64,000 nucleotides of DNA from Phanerodontia chrysosporium (Eukaryota; Basidiomycota; Agaricomycetes; Polyporales; Phanerochaetaceae). How positions within the stretch are numbered: position 1 is the first letter of the stretch; the number at the start of each line of letters is the position of its first letter. Where the stretch lies: the NCBI GenBank assembly GCA_001910725.1, contig MJGA01000004.1, positions 1,984,001-2,048,000 on the forward strand, written 5' to 3'. Of the stretch, positions 23,454 to 34,105 are shown piece after piece. Both the position numbers and the translations under genes were made by a program. Below the pieces are notes generated by a model. The model saw only the letters and a program-made list of their open reading frames with translations, had not been told where the DNA came from and did no database searches.

Positions 23454-25628
23454 ATGGCACCGTCACCTCAGTCCTCCTTGGATAGCGCGCCGCCTTCACG
23501 GTCTGGGAGCGTATCGAAAGGGAAGGCAAAGTCGCGCAGATCCAAGGAGAGCAAACGAAAACGGGATGCCGACAGGCAACCCAGTCCGGTCTCTAGTCCA
23601 TCTGTGCCGGAGGCAGGTCCCAGCACGCCTAGTGACAACAAGATACATGATAGCACGAACACGACATTTGGCGAACAGGACTTCATCGCGTTCTCGTTCT
23701 CTGATGAGGAACGAGGAGATGGTCGTGAGGCAGGGGAAGGCGAGGGCGAAGAGGAAGATGTACGAAACTGGGACAAGGGTAAAGGTAGGGCGAGGGACTA
23801 TGGGACTCAGGACGGAAACGAAAACGCGATGAAGTAGATGACCGCGACGGGGGAAAGAAGCGGACAGTAGATGCGGCATCGCTGAGGCGTGCACCGTGGG
23901 CAGCGGATGTACAATGGGACAAGTGCAATAATGTTGCAGAGATGTACGTCTCTTGTGTGTGTGGTGCAAGATGTGGATCCGCCTTGCTCATAGCCGTTTG
24001 TAGGTTGCACGAAGAAGTGGAAGCCTTCGTCAAGTACATATCGCCAACTCCCGAGGAAGACGAAATCCGATCGCTTGTGGTGGAATCCATCTCACGCGCT
24101 GTGACAAAGGCCTTCCCCGATGCAAAGGTGCTGCCCTTTGGCAGCTACGAGACCAAGCTGTACCTGCCGTTAGGGTGAGTGCATATGGATGCTTCACGCG
24201 CTTCCTTCTGTTAACCTTTGCAGTGATATCGACCTCGTGATAGAGTCGCAGTCCATGGCGTATAGTAACAAAGTGAATGTCTTGCAGGCCCTTGCGACGA
24301 CCGTAAAGCGAGCCGGTATCACGGACAAGGTTACGATCATAGCCAAGGCTAAGGTGCCCATTATCAAGTTTATCACTCGCCATGGCCGTTTCTCTGTCGA
24401 CGTCAGCATAAACCAAATGAACGGAGTCAAGGCCGGCAAGATGGTCAAACGCTTTCTGGACCATATACCTGCCCTTCGGGCTCTGGTTCTCATCACAAAG
24501 TCGTTCTTGAGCCAGCGGAGCATGAACGAAGTCTTCACCGGGGGACTAGGCAGCTACAGCATCGTGTGCCTGGCCATCAGCTTCCTCCAGATGCATCCCA
24601 AGATTCGGCGGGGCGAGATCGACCCATCGAGAAATCTTGGGGTGCTAGTCATGGAGTTCTTCGAACTTTATGGATGCTACTTCAACTATCGCGAAGTAGG
24701 CATCTCTGTCCGGGACGGTGGCTCCTACTTCAACAAAGCGCAACGTGGCTGGGCAGATTATAGTCGCCGCTCCTGCTCTCGATAGAAGACCCGGGCGATC
24801 CTTGTGAGTGAATTCCCGCTCTATCACGCCATCGGTGGGATGTAACGCGGTCGTTCCAGCCAATGACATCTCCAGAGGGTCCTTCGGTATCGTGAAAGTT
24901 CGCACGACGCTCGCTGGTGCCCATAGTATCATGACCTCCGCAGCGTACGTGCATGCAAGCTATATCAACGCACGAAGAGAAGGCCGCTACGTCCAGTTTT
25001 CGAGTCACAAGAACCCCGAAGATATGAGCATCCTTGCTCACGTCATGGGAGTTACTCAAGAAGTCGGTCATTTTACTGGTGCCTGACATACTCTTGCTAA
25101 TGCTGTACCTCGCAGACGATAAACCACCGCTTGCTTGTCCAGGAGCTCCACGACTCCAAAGTGCTGCACCGGATGCTCGGTATCGATCCGACGGCCGAAG
25201 TTCGATTCAAGCCCGCCGAACCACCTGCTGTAAACATGACTCATACGCGTGCCGCAAAGCAGAGCGTGCAGTCGGCATGGGAACACGCCGATGCGGAAGA
25301 GAGCGCCACGCACAAGCAACACGCGGAAGCTGAGGTTGAGGAGAGTAGGTACGGCATCGACAGACGTCAACCACCACAGAAGCGTAGGCGAGTCGGCTCC
25401 GAGATCGACATGCACACGGTTTATACAACAGACGACGATGAATCGGATTCGGACGTCGAGAGCCATGCGCGGGGCCGGGAGACTGACGGCGTGGTTGTAC
25501 ACACCGTTGAGTCCGATTCGGATACGGGGAAAGAGGAAGATGAGTACGACATTTCGGTGTCGCCGGTTAAGTCTGAAAAGGCTGAGCGGAAGAGGTCGTA
25601 CTGGCTGTCGAAGGGCGTTGTCATGTAG
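23454..25628 (+). CDS. TRF4: TRAMP-type non-canonical poly(A) polymerase (Trf4/Cid14)
   Basis: Exons 23454-23943, 24004-24174, 24224-24803, 24860-25062, 25116-25628, about 652 residues once two missing bases are allowed for. A basic and acidic N-terminus leads to the nucleotidyltransferase domain: VLPFGSYETKLYLPLGDIDL carries the GS motif and the first catalytic Asp pair (D-x-D). FSVDVSINQMNG carries the third acidic residue, followed by KSFLSQRSMNEVFTGGLGSY. The PAP/25A-associated domain has GGSYFNKAQRGW, SIEDPGDPSNDISRGSFG. The enzyme tags faulty nuclear RNAs with short poly(A) for the exosome. The frame breaks near 23802-23804 (GGG) and 24767-24768 (CC); restoring one base at each gives RKRKRDEVDDRD and an uninterrupted LLSIEDPGDP. 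The long acidic tail is typical. Confidence 0.93.
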
Positions 25629-25996
25629 GCTGGGCAGCCTCATTCGCAATGATAGAGTTTGTGGGTCGATCCTGCCGCCTGTGGGCGTGTTGTGCGCCAT
25701 GTATACATGTGTACAGACCGTACGCTGCTCGCCTTGTGTGCTCGTGGGGTTATATGTACGCCTGAGAGTTGCGGCCGCCTGAGTGATTTTACAGTACACC
25801 CGAGCTGGGCGCTTGCAGACGCCGGCCAACAGTCGCAGGGGACTCCTCCGCTCATCATCTCTTCACTCCTGCCTCTTACCACCACCACCGCCAGCTCTGG
25901 TTGCGCTGCCCCGACGTGCTGACCTTCGCAGTCGCTGGTCGCCCGCGGTCGCCGTCTTTACCCCTTCTCTGACGTTCGTTTTCTCCACTTGTAATA
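25629..25996. other. Spacer and 5' leader before the disordered protein gene
   Basis: About 370 bases with a pyrimidine-rich stretch (about 25855-25990) just before the next start codon, as is common in fungal 5' leaders. No coding signature. Confidence 0.5.
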
Positions 25997-28412
25997 ATGT
26001 AAGCTTTTCCGAAGCGACCGCTCTTTCCGCCGCGGCAACCGACTCACTCCGCGTCCTCTAGGGCGACCACGAAGCCCCCAGTGCCGCCAGTCAATCTCAA
26101 GGACCGCATCGCCGCGCTGCAGCAGCGGAGCGTGTCGCCCACGAATGCTGCCAGCGGCGAGCCTGGCTTCGCGCCTGCGCCTGCGCCTGGCACGCGCGTG
26201 AGCAGCCTCAAGGACAAGATCGCCAATTTCGAGCGCAAGGGTGCCGTGCCTGTGCCTCGCGGCCGCTTCGGCGCTGGTGCGCCACCTGTCGGTGATGGCT
26301 CGACGAAGAAGAAGGGCGAACTTTACGGCAATCGCGTCCCCGAGCTCGCGAAGCCCACCGCAGAGGCTGCGCTACTCACCCGCAAGCGCACTGTGTCGAC
26401 CTCGGATGCTTCCACGCGCCCTGACATTCCGAGGAGGTCCCGCCCGTTCCTGCTATCCCGGAGACTCGCGCACCCTCCACAGGATTGCCAGCTACACGTC
26501 GCATCGTCTCAGATGTTGGCCCTCGCACTTCGGCTATGGACACAGACGGGCCACCGTCGGAAAAGCCCACTATGGAGAAGAGCTGCGCTACTGCAGTGGA
26601 GCTCGAAGCTCCTCGCGATCTTCAAGAGCCTGCAGCTGTTGGTACCGAAAGTCTGACAGTTGAGGAGACACCGAAGGAGACACGAAGTTTGAAGAGCCGG
26701 ATGATGTTTCCTCGACTCCGACAAATGCTGCTGAGCCTGCTACTGCTGCTGCTCTGCTTGTCGAAGAACATGCCGCCGTTCCAGAACAAAAACCTCCGGT
26801 TACACAGGAGGTTATCTCCTCGTCGGCCGAAACGCTCATTGTGAACACGGAGCTCGATTGTTCATCTATGCTCGGTGACACCACCGCGAGCTCGGAGTCT
26901 GTCCCAACTCCGACTACAAGTGGATCATTCACGACTCCAATCTCCTCCACGGAAGATGCGAAACGTATGTTTGCTCAAGACTTACCTCGAGTCTCTATCA
27001 GTGGCAGGTCCACACCCGCTACTCCTGAGGCAGCATCGCCTATCTCTGCGACCTCCGCTCGCGGTTCCATGGCTGTGCGCCAGAGTGTCATCTCTGAGAT
27101 GAGCGTGGGCAGCGCATTGGATGCAAAGATTGTATCAGAGCCAGCGAAAGTCGTATCGCCAACTGTGACGCGCGCTACGATTGTTCCTGCCTCCATCATC
27201 CGCTCTGCGCCTTCACCCCCACCGGTCTCTGCGACGGAGGACGCTGTGCTGGTGCCGAAAACGGTCCAGAAATCTACTTTCACCGCGGTCGTACACCGCA
27301 AGGTTCGTGAAGCGACAGCCTCGGAGCCTGCACGTGCAACTTCTGCAGCCCCTGCGCCTTCTCCTGCGCCTCAGAAGCCGACTTTCCCTCCGCCTCGTAC
27401 TCCTGCTACCCAGCGAATTCGTGCGGCTATCCCAGAGGAGCCGTCGTCGCCTGGCTTGGGCGATCTTGCATCTCTGATGGCTGATGCAGCTCTTCTGGAA
27501 GAGGCTCTGTCCTCGTCACCGGCAAAGAAGCAGTCACCCTCGCCCCCTCCTGCGCCTGAAGTGAATGTACAGCCCGTCGTTCACGCCGTTCCCGAGATAC
27601 CGCAGCCGCCACAGGAAGCGCCTCCCGTTGCGCACAACATCTCCATGCCCCAACCTGATGTTTTTGTAGCGACCGCGCAACCCCAATCGCCACCACCAGC
27701 TTACACCCCCTTTACGTCTGACCTTTCTCACTTCGCTAGCGGGTCAACACAACAGCCCTCTGCTCATATGCGCTCTCGGACTACTCCGGCGCCAGAAGCC
27801 CCTGCTCCCCAGAGGGAAGTACCTCGCTTTTCTTCGCTCCGCGAGCGTAAGCAGAGCATTCCTGCAAGCGTGTACTCGCAGGCCGAATCGACCGAATCGT
27901 CTGTCTTTGTGTCCCGGCCGTCTTCTCCTCCCAGTCACTTCAACGACGCGAGTTCTGTAAGAAGCTCGAGCAAGTCATGGAAGAGCCCAAAGAAAGGCAT
28001 CGGGCGCGCCAGTTCTTGGTTCTTCAAGGGCAAGAACAAGAGCAACCCGGCCCTCGAAGGTACGTGCGAGTGCTGGCTGGTTGGACGCGGATAGCTGATG
28101 CAAAGCCGATTAGAACAGGGTGCGCGCCAGGGTGCTTCTGAACCGTCGTCGCCGTCGCTGCTGATGCCGCACCCGCCTGTGCCGCCGCTGCCGACGCAGA
28201 TCCTGCCGCCTACACCGACATCGATCGCGTCCGCAGCGTCTGCCGCTTCGGGAGACGTATTCGACCTCGATGCGTTCCCGTCGGTGCCCGGCGGTGCAGC
28301 AGCTATTCGGCCGCATAGCATGCAGTATCCCAACATTGCCGAGTATGTCACTCAGCAAGAAGGGCAAGGCTCCGCACGTCCATACACGATGTACGCCCCT
28401 GCGAGGAAATGA
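25997..28412 (+). CDS. Large disordered protein of unknown function, start codon split by an intron
   Basis: Exons 25997-25998, 26062-28059, 28114-28412, about 766 residues once two missing bases are allowed for (near 26429-26430 and 26671-26672, both CC). The start codon is built by splicing AT to G across a 63-nt intron. I do not recognise the function. The N-terminus has two similar helical repeats, NLKDRIAALQQRS and SLKDKIANFERKG, followed by PVPRGRFGAGAPP. The middle is long, Ser/Pro/Thr/Ala-rich and probably unstructured. The C-terminal end SSSKSWKSPKKGIGRASSWFFKGKNKS is basic, and the last exon is Pro-rich. Repeated short coiled segments and the basic aromatic patch suggest a scaffold or membrane/cytoskeleton adaptor, but that is a guess. 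The 3' splice at 28113 was chosen to keep frame. Confidence 0.7.
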
Positions 28413-29081
28413 GGCGCAACACATCGGATGGATACCTTCTCTCGTTTCTGCTCTTGCTCCCGGATTACGATGGTGAATCGGGAGACGCGTTTGGTTTTCT
28501 TTCTTCGTTCGCTCATTCTATCTTCACGCACATCTTTATGGCCCACTCTTTATGCCCCCCTCTGTCTTTATTCTATTTCGGCTGCTCTGCTGCTCTCATC
28601 TCGGAATGGTACTGTTCTCAGCATAATGCATCTCTGCTTTAGGTTCAATTGGATGTAGTGCCCTCTCCGGAATCTCTCGTTAGGACGGCTGCGTACATAG
28701 CGGATAGCTAGCTATAGGTAATCAGCGGTGATCGAAAATGCAATCGATGCCTCAGCTCGTCGCTCGTTGAATGAGTACTGTATCGAGGATATACTCCGAT
28801 GGCGGAACCCATTCGCAAACACGCTTACTCGTATGCTGATAAAGTTCATGAATTGGGCGTTATATGGAGTGGCGTGTATGATTGAAAACGTATGCGGTAA
28901 AGTGGCGTACAGGGAGCAATTATTATGATGCAGATCGTCGCGCTGCTTAGGGAGGCTGACAGTCTGTGCTCGCGTGGGCGACTTGTATAGTACTCATTGG
29001 ACTGATCACTAAGTTTAATATACAAGTTCTGACCTTACCTTGCTACCTGGACCGATGCAACGAAGCAGTCCTGTCACTGCT
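28413..29081. other. Convergent intergenic spacer, no gene seen
   Basis: About 670 AT-richer bases between the 3' ends of the disordered-protein gene and the F-box gene. Nothing recognisable. Confidence 0.5.
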
Positions 29082-31854
29082 TCAAGTTAGCAGTCTTCTT
29101 CCGTCTCTGGCGGCGTCTTGACCTGGCGGGACGCGGGGCCTCAGGCTCAGCTGGTCTGACTCTAGCTCATCTTCATCGTTCAATGCTCCCAGATCCACGT
29201 ATGCTGCGCATCCAAGCTCGAGCTGCCAAGCCCAGTCTGTCCTCTCGGACTCGCGGAGCGCTTCCGAGATGAGGTGCACCCTCGGCCTCTCGATCCTGTA
29301 GGCGGGTGCATCCCACGAGTGGTAGCAGTCGCGGTCGGGGTCGGGTGTCTGTATGTCGTGCCTGCGACACAAGCAGAATCAGCATATGCGAGATCTGTGG
29401 GCCGCGGGCCGCCACTTACGCCTCTTTGAGATGCTGTTCGACGCTTGCACGGTTCCTGTGGCATCTGTTCCAGGGGCACGTCCAGCAATCCGCGTGGTCC
29501 CCCACCAGGGGGCACCGCGCACACGCCCAATCGCAGGCTTCGAGGGAGAGGACCGCCTCCTTGTCGCATGCGTGCTCGAGCAGTCGCGCCGCCTCGCCAA
29601 GTCGTCGGGCAAGAAGACGAGGTAGCAGCCGAGCGAGCGATACTGATCCCTACCCGCCGCCACCCACTTCATATACTCTTTCTTCGTCAGCTGCTTGGTC
29701 GCCCCCCGGTCATCGTAGCGTGTGATGTGGATGTACTGGTGCCGCGATCAGCTGTGTAGCATGTTCGAAGGGCGCCACAAGGGACCTACTGTTCTGACCC
29801 AGTCCATGGCTTCTACAGATCCCGGGTCTGAGCATGTCTTGCACACGACCCGCCGCGGAGAAGCGTCCATGTCTGCTTTCGTGGCAAGCCGGAAGTCCAG
29901 ACCGAACATCTCGACGATGCGCTTCATGACGCCGACCTCGGCAGAAAATCCGAACAAATCCGGGTCCCAATGGATGATCTCGCGAATAGCGTGGTAATCA
30001 TCGTCCTTCCCAAAGAGGCGGAGGACAACTCGTCGGTAAAGATCCTCTTCCTTGGCGATGTCCTCGGGCTTGAAACCATGTTCTGGGCATGTATGTGACA
30101 GCAGCTCTGGGTACGTTTCGATGTCGTGGCAGAGCTTGCATCGGAAGGTCGTGGCGACGGCCAGAGACAGCGGATCGACGTCCTCTGGTATCTTGCCTGC
30201 CTGCTTCCGCACCAGACCGCCGAGGTAGGCTTCGGCGTCTCGCCTCCACTGCGCACGGAAACTCGGCAGGACGTCGTGGAGAAAGTCGAAGTCCGATTCT
30301 TCGACGGTCTCTCTGGGCGACCGTTCGATGACGTCGCGGACCTCCGGGATCCCCAGGGCGATGTCCGCGGGCGAGGGCTCGCCAGGGCGTCGTGGGCATA
30401 TGGTCGTAAGAGCACGGTCGAGGACCCTGAGCCGTTCGTCATTGACGCGAAGGCGTTCCTCGTTGATATACTTCTCCCTTGTATCCTCAAGCCATTGTTC
30501 GAGTGTTTCCTCGATGTTCGCCCACGCTAGGTGTGATGAGCTGCTGCGCAAGGCTAACACCACAATCGAAAGACTTACTTCTCTCTGTGAGCGGTCGAGG
30601 TTCCTTCACGCAAGGGATGTCCTTGAAAGCCTCGAGGGCCTTTTTCGAGCTCGTGATTCGGCGGAGCTCCTCCTCCCATCCGAGATCGTAGAGTCTTGCA
30701 ATGATCCTGATGTCCCAGGAAGTCAGAAACTGTATACATAGATGCCGCCTGATATGTCACTTACTCTTCGCATCGATCGGCTCTTATGCATTTGAGCTCG
30801 TTTTCGCGCGCTTTCAGCTTGTGCGTATGCCAGGTTTTCATCTTGTCTATGCACTGAGGAGCTTATGAGACATATTGTTCATGCAATGGCTCCCAACTTA
30901 CCTCTCTGATTCGCCTCATTTTCAGTCTGTATTCTTCCAAGACTGCTTTGCATTGCTCAGGTCGCTCTTTGAGAGCGTTCTGAAGCTGCTCTACATCTTG
31001 TTGGCGATAAAAGTATGAGCCTGTATATGCGCGTAAGTATCTACAGCGTTTCAATGAGGTACAGAGGAGTTATTCACCTGCAGTTCCCCAGTAGGAGGGC
31101 CTGTGCTTGTACTCTAGATAGTGATACGGAATGTATGAATGAACGATGTGACCATAAACATTCATGCCCTCGGGTGGAGCACCTGGAAGTACATCGCGCA
31201 GGTACACATCCTTCTGGAGTCTAGACGTGAATTGCATTCAATACCAGTCTGTACCTGCAATCGGTTGCTGTACTCACAATTTGTCCAGGTCTTCTGCGCA
31301 AACCTTGCAGTAGCGGGCGCGAAGGTCCCAATAGATCCACTTGACATTTGGCTTGAGGCAGTTCTACATGTCATCTCATCAGCAAGTTTTCATGGATCTT
31401 GGAACGAGGTACCGACCGAGCAATAGTTTGTATACAAAAAGCTCGCAAGAGCTGGCTCATTCATGTCCTCGGGACAGGGCGGGTAGTCCTCTAGATTATC
31501 CCTTGCCGCCTTCCACAAAAAGGCAGAGCTTTTGCGCATGAGAAACTCTCGGAAGTTCCTCGTTGTACGAGACAGACTGAGCAAGTCGCCCGGATTGAGG
31601 TGCATGACGACCTAGGAAACAGGATGAGGACGTGCCGGACGCACACAAAAGGTAGATCTTGCCTCAATTACGACATCAAGAGGCATTTCGGTTAGGCAAG
31701 AAAGCTTGCCACGCCGCCTCCGGGGCTTCGTCGCCTTCGCCACAGCCGTCTTTGTGGTCGGTTCCGGTGTGGCGGGGTCCTCTAGGGAGGTATCTGCTGG
31801 GATGTCCGCCATAGTGTGTGTAGTCTTCACCCTCTTGGAGCGTCGTGGAGACAT
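29082..31854 (-). CDS. F-box protein with a Cys/His-rich C-terminus
   Basis: Ten exons: 31663-31854, 31417-31611, 31278-31363, 31078-31220, 30902-31020, 30765-30853, 30579-30706, 29790-30526, 29420-29735, 29082-29361, about 761 residues. A basic, probably nuclear N-terminus leads to the F-box (about residues 52-105; LSCLTEMPLDVVIEVVMHLN and GDLLSLSRTTRNFREFL), which binds Skp1 in SCF ubiquitin ligases. The next block, CLKPNVKWIYWDLRARYCKV, and PRPLTERTWANIEETLEQWL recur in agaricomycete F-box families. The C-terminus has Cys pairs and CPWNRCHRNRASVEQHLKEA, a zinc-finger-like motif that may read substrates. Intron 1 uses a GC donor. Exon 29420-29735 needs one extra base, best placed at 29621-29622 (GG). 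Substrate unknown. Confidence 0.83.
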
Positions 31855-34105
31855 GATGTGCTAGCAAGATGGAAGTACGAAGAGAAAGTTGGTGAGTAGC
31901 CACAGGCTGAGTTCACCTTAAGAAAGGCCAGGGCTGGGGCGCTATTGTCGCGCCGCTGATGGGCCACTCGCCTTTGTCCTCCACAGCGGGCGATCAAACC
32001 AAATGTACCGTTGGTATATTCGAGCCACAGATCGCCTCTAAGATCCAAAGGGTCGCCGAGGCAGGTGGTGGAACAAGCCCAACATTCATCTCGCGGCTTC
32101 ATCATGCCTGTGACGTAACGCGGTTCCCGCGCCCTGCGTGACAATTCGGCGCGCGAGCTGACTCTAATCGGAAGAAGCTCGATTATTGCCAGTACTCCCC
32201 GTACTTTTTGGACACTAAAGAAGCGAAATCGTAGCATTGAGCTGGACCAACTCCCGCTTGGCTGCCGACTGAATATACCTCAAGTTTGATTAAGACATTG
32301 CGCTGCCGAGAAGGCGTGCTATGAGAATGTATTGCAGTTTGCTCGTTGAGCAGTACTTTCTCTGCAAGAATCACCGAACGAAGTTGGATCAGCTCTCCGC
32401 AGGGCATAAGTAGGTTGCACCGATCGGACGTGTGCGAGAGTGGAAAGCGCGCCGCCTCCGTGTCTGTGTTACCAGAAGACCTACCTTATTTGGTGCGCAA
32501 CATACCAGATGAGGAACGTTCACATCGTCGTGCGCAAGTCCCTGGTAGCTCCGTGAGACAGAGCTCGCGCTTCAGCTCCAGCTCTCCCGTCCGGTGCGCA
32601 ACGCTGAGTTGAGCGTTGATCCAGCCATCAGACGCGTCGTCGACGCCGAAGCAAGTCTCGTTCCCGCAGATCCTCTCGCGCCTCCAGCAGCCGACGGCAG
32701 CGAGCAGGCCAGCACGGCGCGAACCATCCGCACGGCACACATGCGAGCTAAAGCCCCCGCGAGCCTATGCAGCTCGTCTCCCGCGCCTCGACATCCTTCG
32801 GTCCCGAAAGCACAGCAGGCGCGCCGGCACCGAAGCCGCGGCACGCCGCACGCGGGCGTCGACGTCCCCACGGGCCACGGGCGAGCGAAACAAGATACAA
32901 AAGGCCCGCGGGGCCTCCGCAGCGAGGCCAGTCGGGGGGAGCGCGCCTCTGCCGGGCCCCGCGCTGTGTCATGCGCGCTGCCGTCAGCACTACGGTCGCG
33001 GCGTCGCCCGACGTGCCCGAGCATCCCATTCCCAGGCGATCTCCCCGCCGCAGCGCGCTTCTTTGTGTGCTTTTCGCAAGCTGCCTGCTGCCGCGAAATG
33101 CGTGCAAGGGCGCCCCGGATGCAGTCTGCGCCTCGCGAGCGCACTCGCAGAAGCCCGCGCCCTGAAAATATATCTGCGTGGTACGAGTGGTGTGAGACAC
33201 CGGGCCTCGTCCGCGCCACGCGCGTCGCGTTCTAGCCTGGCCTGCGAAGCTCGGGCGTTGCTACCGCCCGACGCGGGCGAACACAGAACCAGGCGCGTGG
33301 GGGCTGCGACGGCGACGGCGGCTTACATACGCACACCGAGTCGCGCGTTGCAATGGAGGAACAGTGGAGGAAAATCGGAAGAATCGGGCGCGGGTGCTGT
33401 CTGACGCTTCCTGTCTGCTGGGCTGGGGTTCCCGGGCAGTGTGATTTCGTGTACAAAGACCGTTTTACAAAGCGGTGACTACTGTAGGACGACTGTACGG
33501 TTCTGGGTGCGAGTCAGCGCGATATCCTGGAATGCGAGGTGCGATTACGTGGTAGAGCTACAATGGCATGGATGAAGTGACATGCAAGACGGGCCGGCAG
33601 AGGATGTGATGTGGTGGTGCGAGAGACGACAGAGTGTTGCGGGGGTGCGTGTGCGAAGCTAGTCCATACCGGAAACACGACAATGACAGGCGGAGACGGC
33701 AAAAATAGTACCAAAAAAGAAATAAGTATAGGGCATTACTCGTGTGCGTGACGGGACATGAGGTGCAGCTGGAAGATGGAAATCCGGAGACGATGCCGAG
33801 AAGACTCATGAAAAAAAAGCTGCCGGCGGAAATGCACGCAAGAAATCCTCGTGCCCGCGCAGCAGGCGGAAGAAGGCGGCTTCGCTTGCGCCCAAGCAGC
33901 GGCGTCGAAGAAGCCACCTTCTCGGGCTGCGAAGGCCCGACGACGAGCGGAGGGAAGCCAGCGCGACGCTTCTTGCCGTCCGAACGTCGCGCCACGGTCG
34001 ACGGAACATGCGCCACAGCAGCGTGACGGGCGAGGCGCCGGCTGTACGACGTCAGCGAGGCGCGCTGACGAGAGGGGCATTGGAGAGCATGTCACACGCG
34101 CGGTC
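31855..34105. other. Gene-poor, partly GC-rich region of 2.2 kb
   Basis: Between about 32580 and 33400 the sequence is very GC-rich and stays open in several overlapping frames on both strands (up to 262 codons). The encoded sequences are Arg/Ala/Pro-rich without domains, as expected from base composition alone. No gene is supported. The left part holds the F-box promoter. Confidence 0.5.

Noticed and set aside
23779..23810. 32-nt intron in TRF4
   Set aside because: Shorter than any other intron here (46 nt or more); a missing G in the GGG run explains the frame better.
24736..24776. 41-nt intron in TRF4
   Set aside because: It would delete the conserved RGW...LLSIEDP segment; a missing C keeps it.
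30554..30578. 25-nt intron in the F-box gene
   Set aside because: A 52-nt intron (30527-30578) with TAG acceptor gives the family-like PRPLTERTWANIEE in phase.
32594..33404. Overlapping frames of 213-262 codons on both strands
   Set aside because: All are Arg/Ala/Pro-rich and explained by high GC lowering stop frequency.
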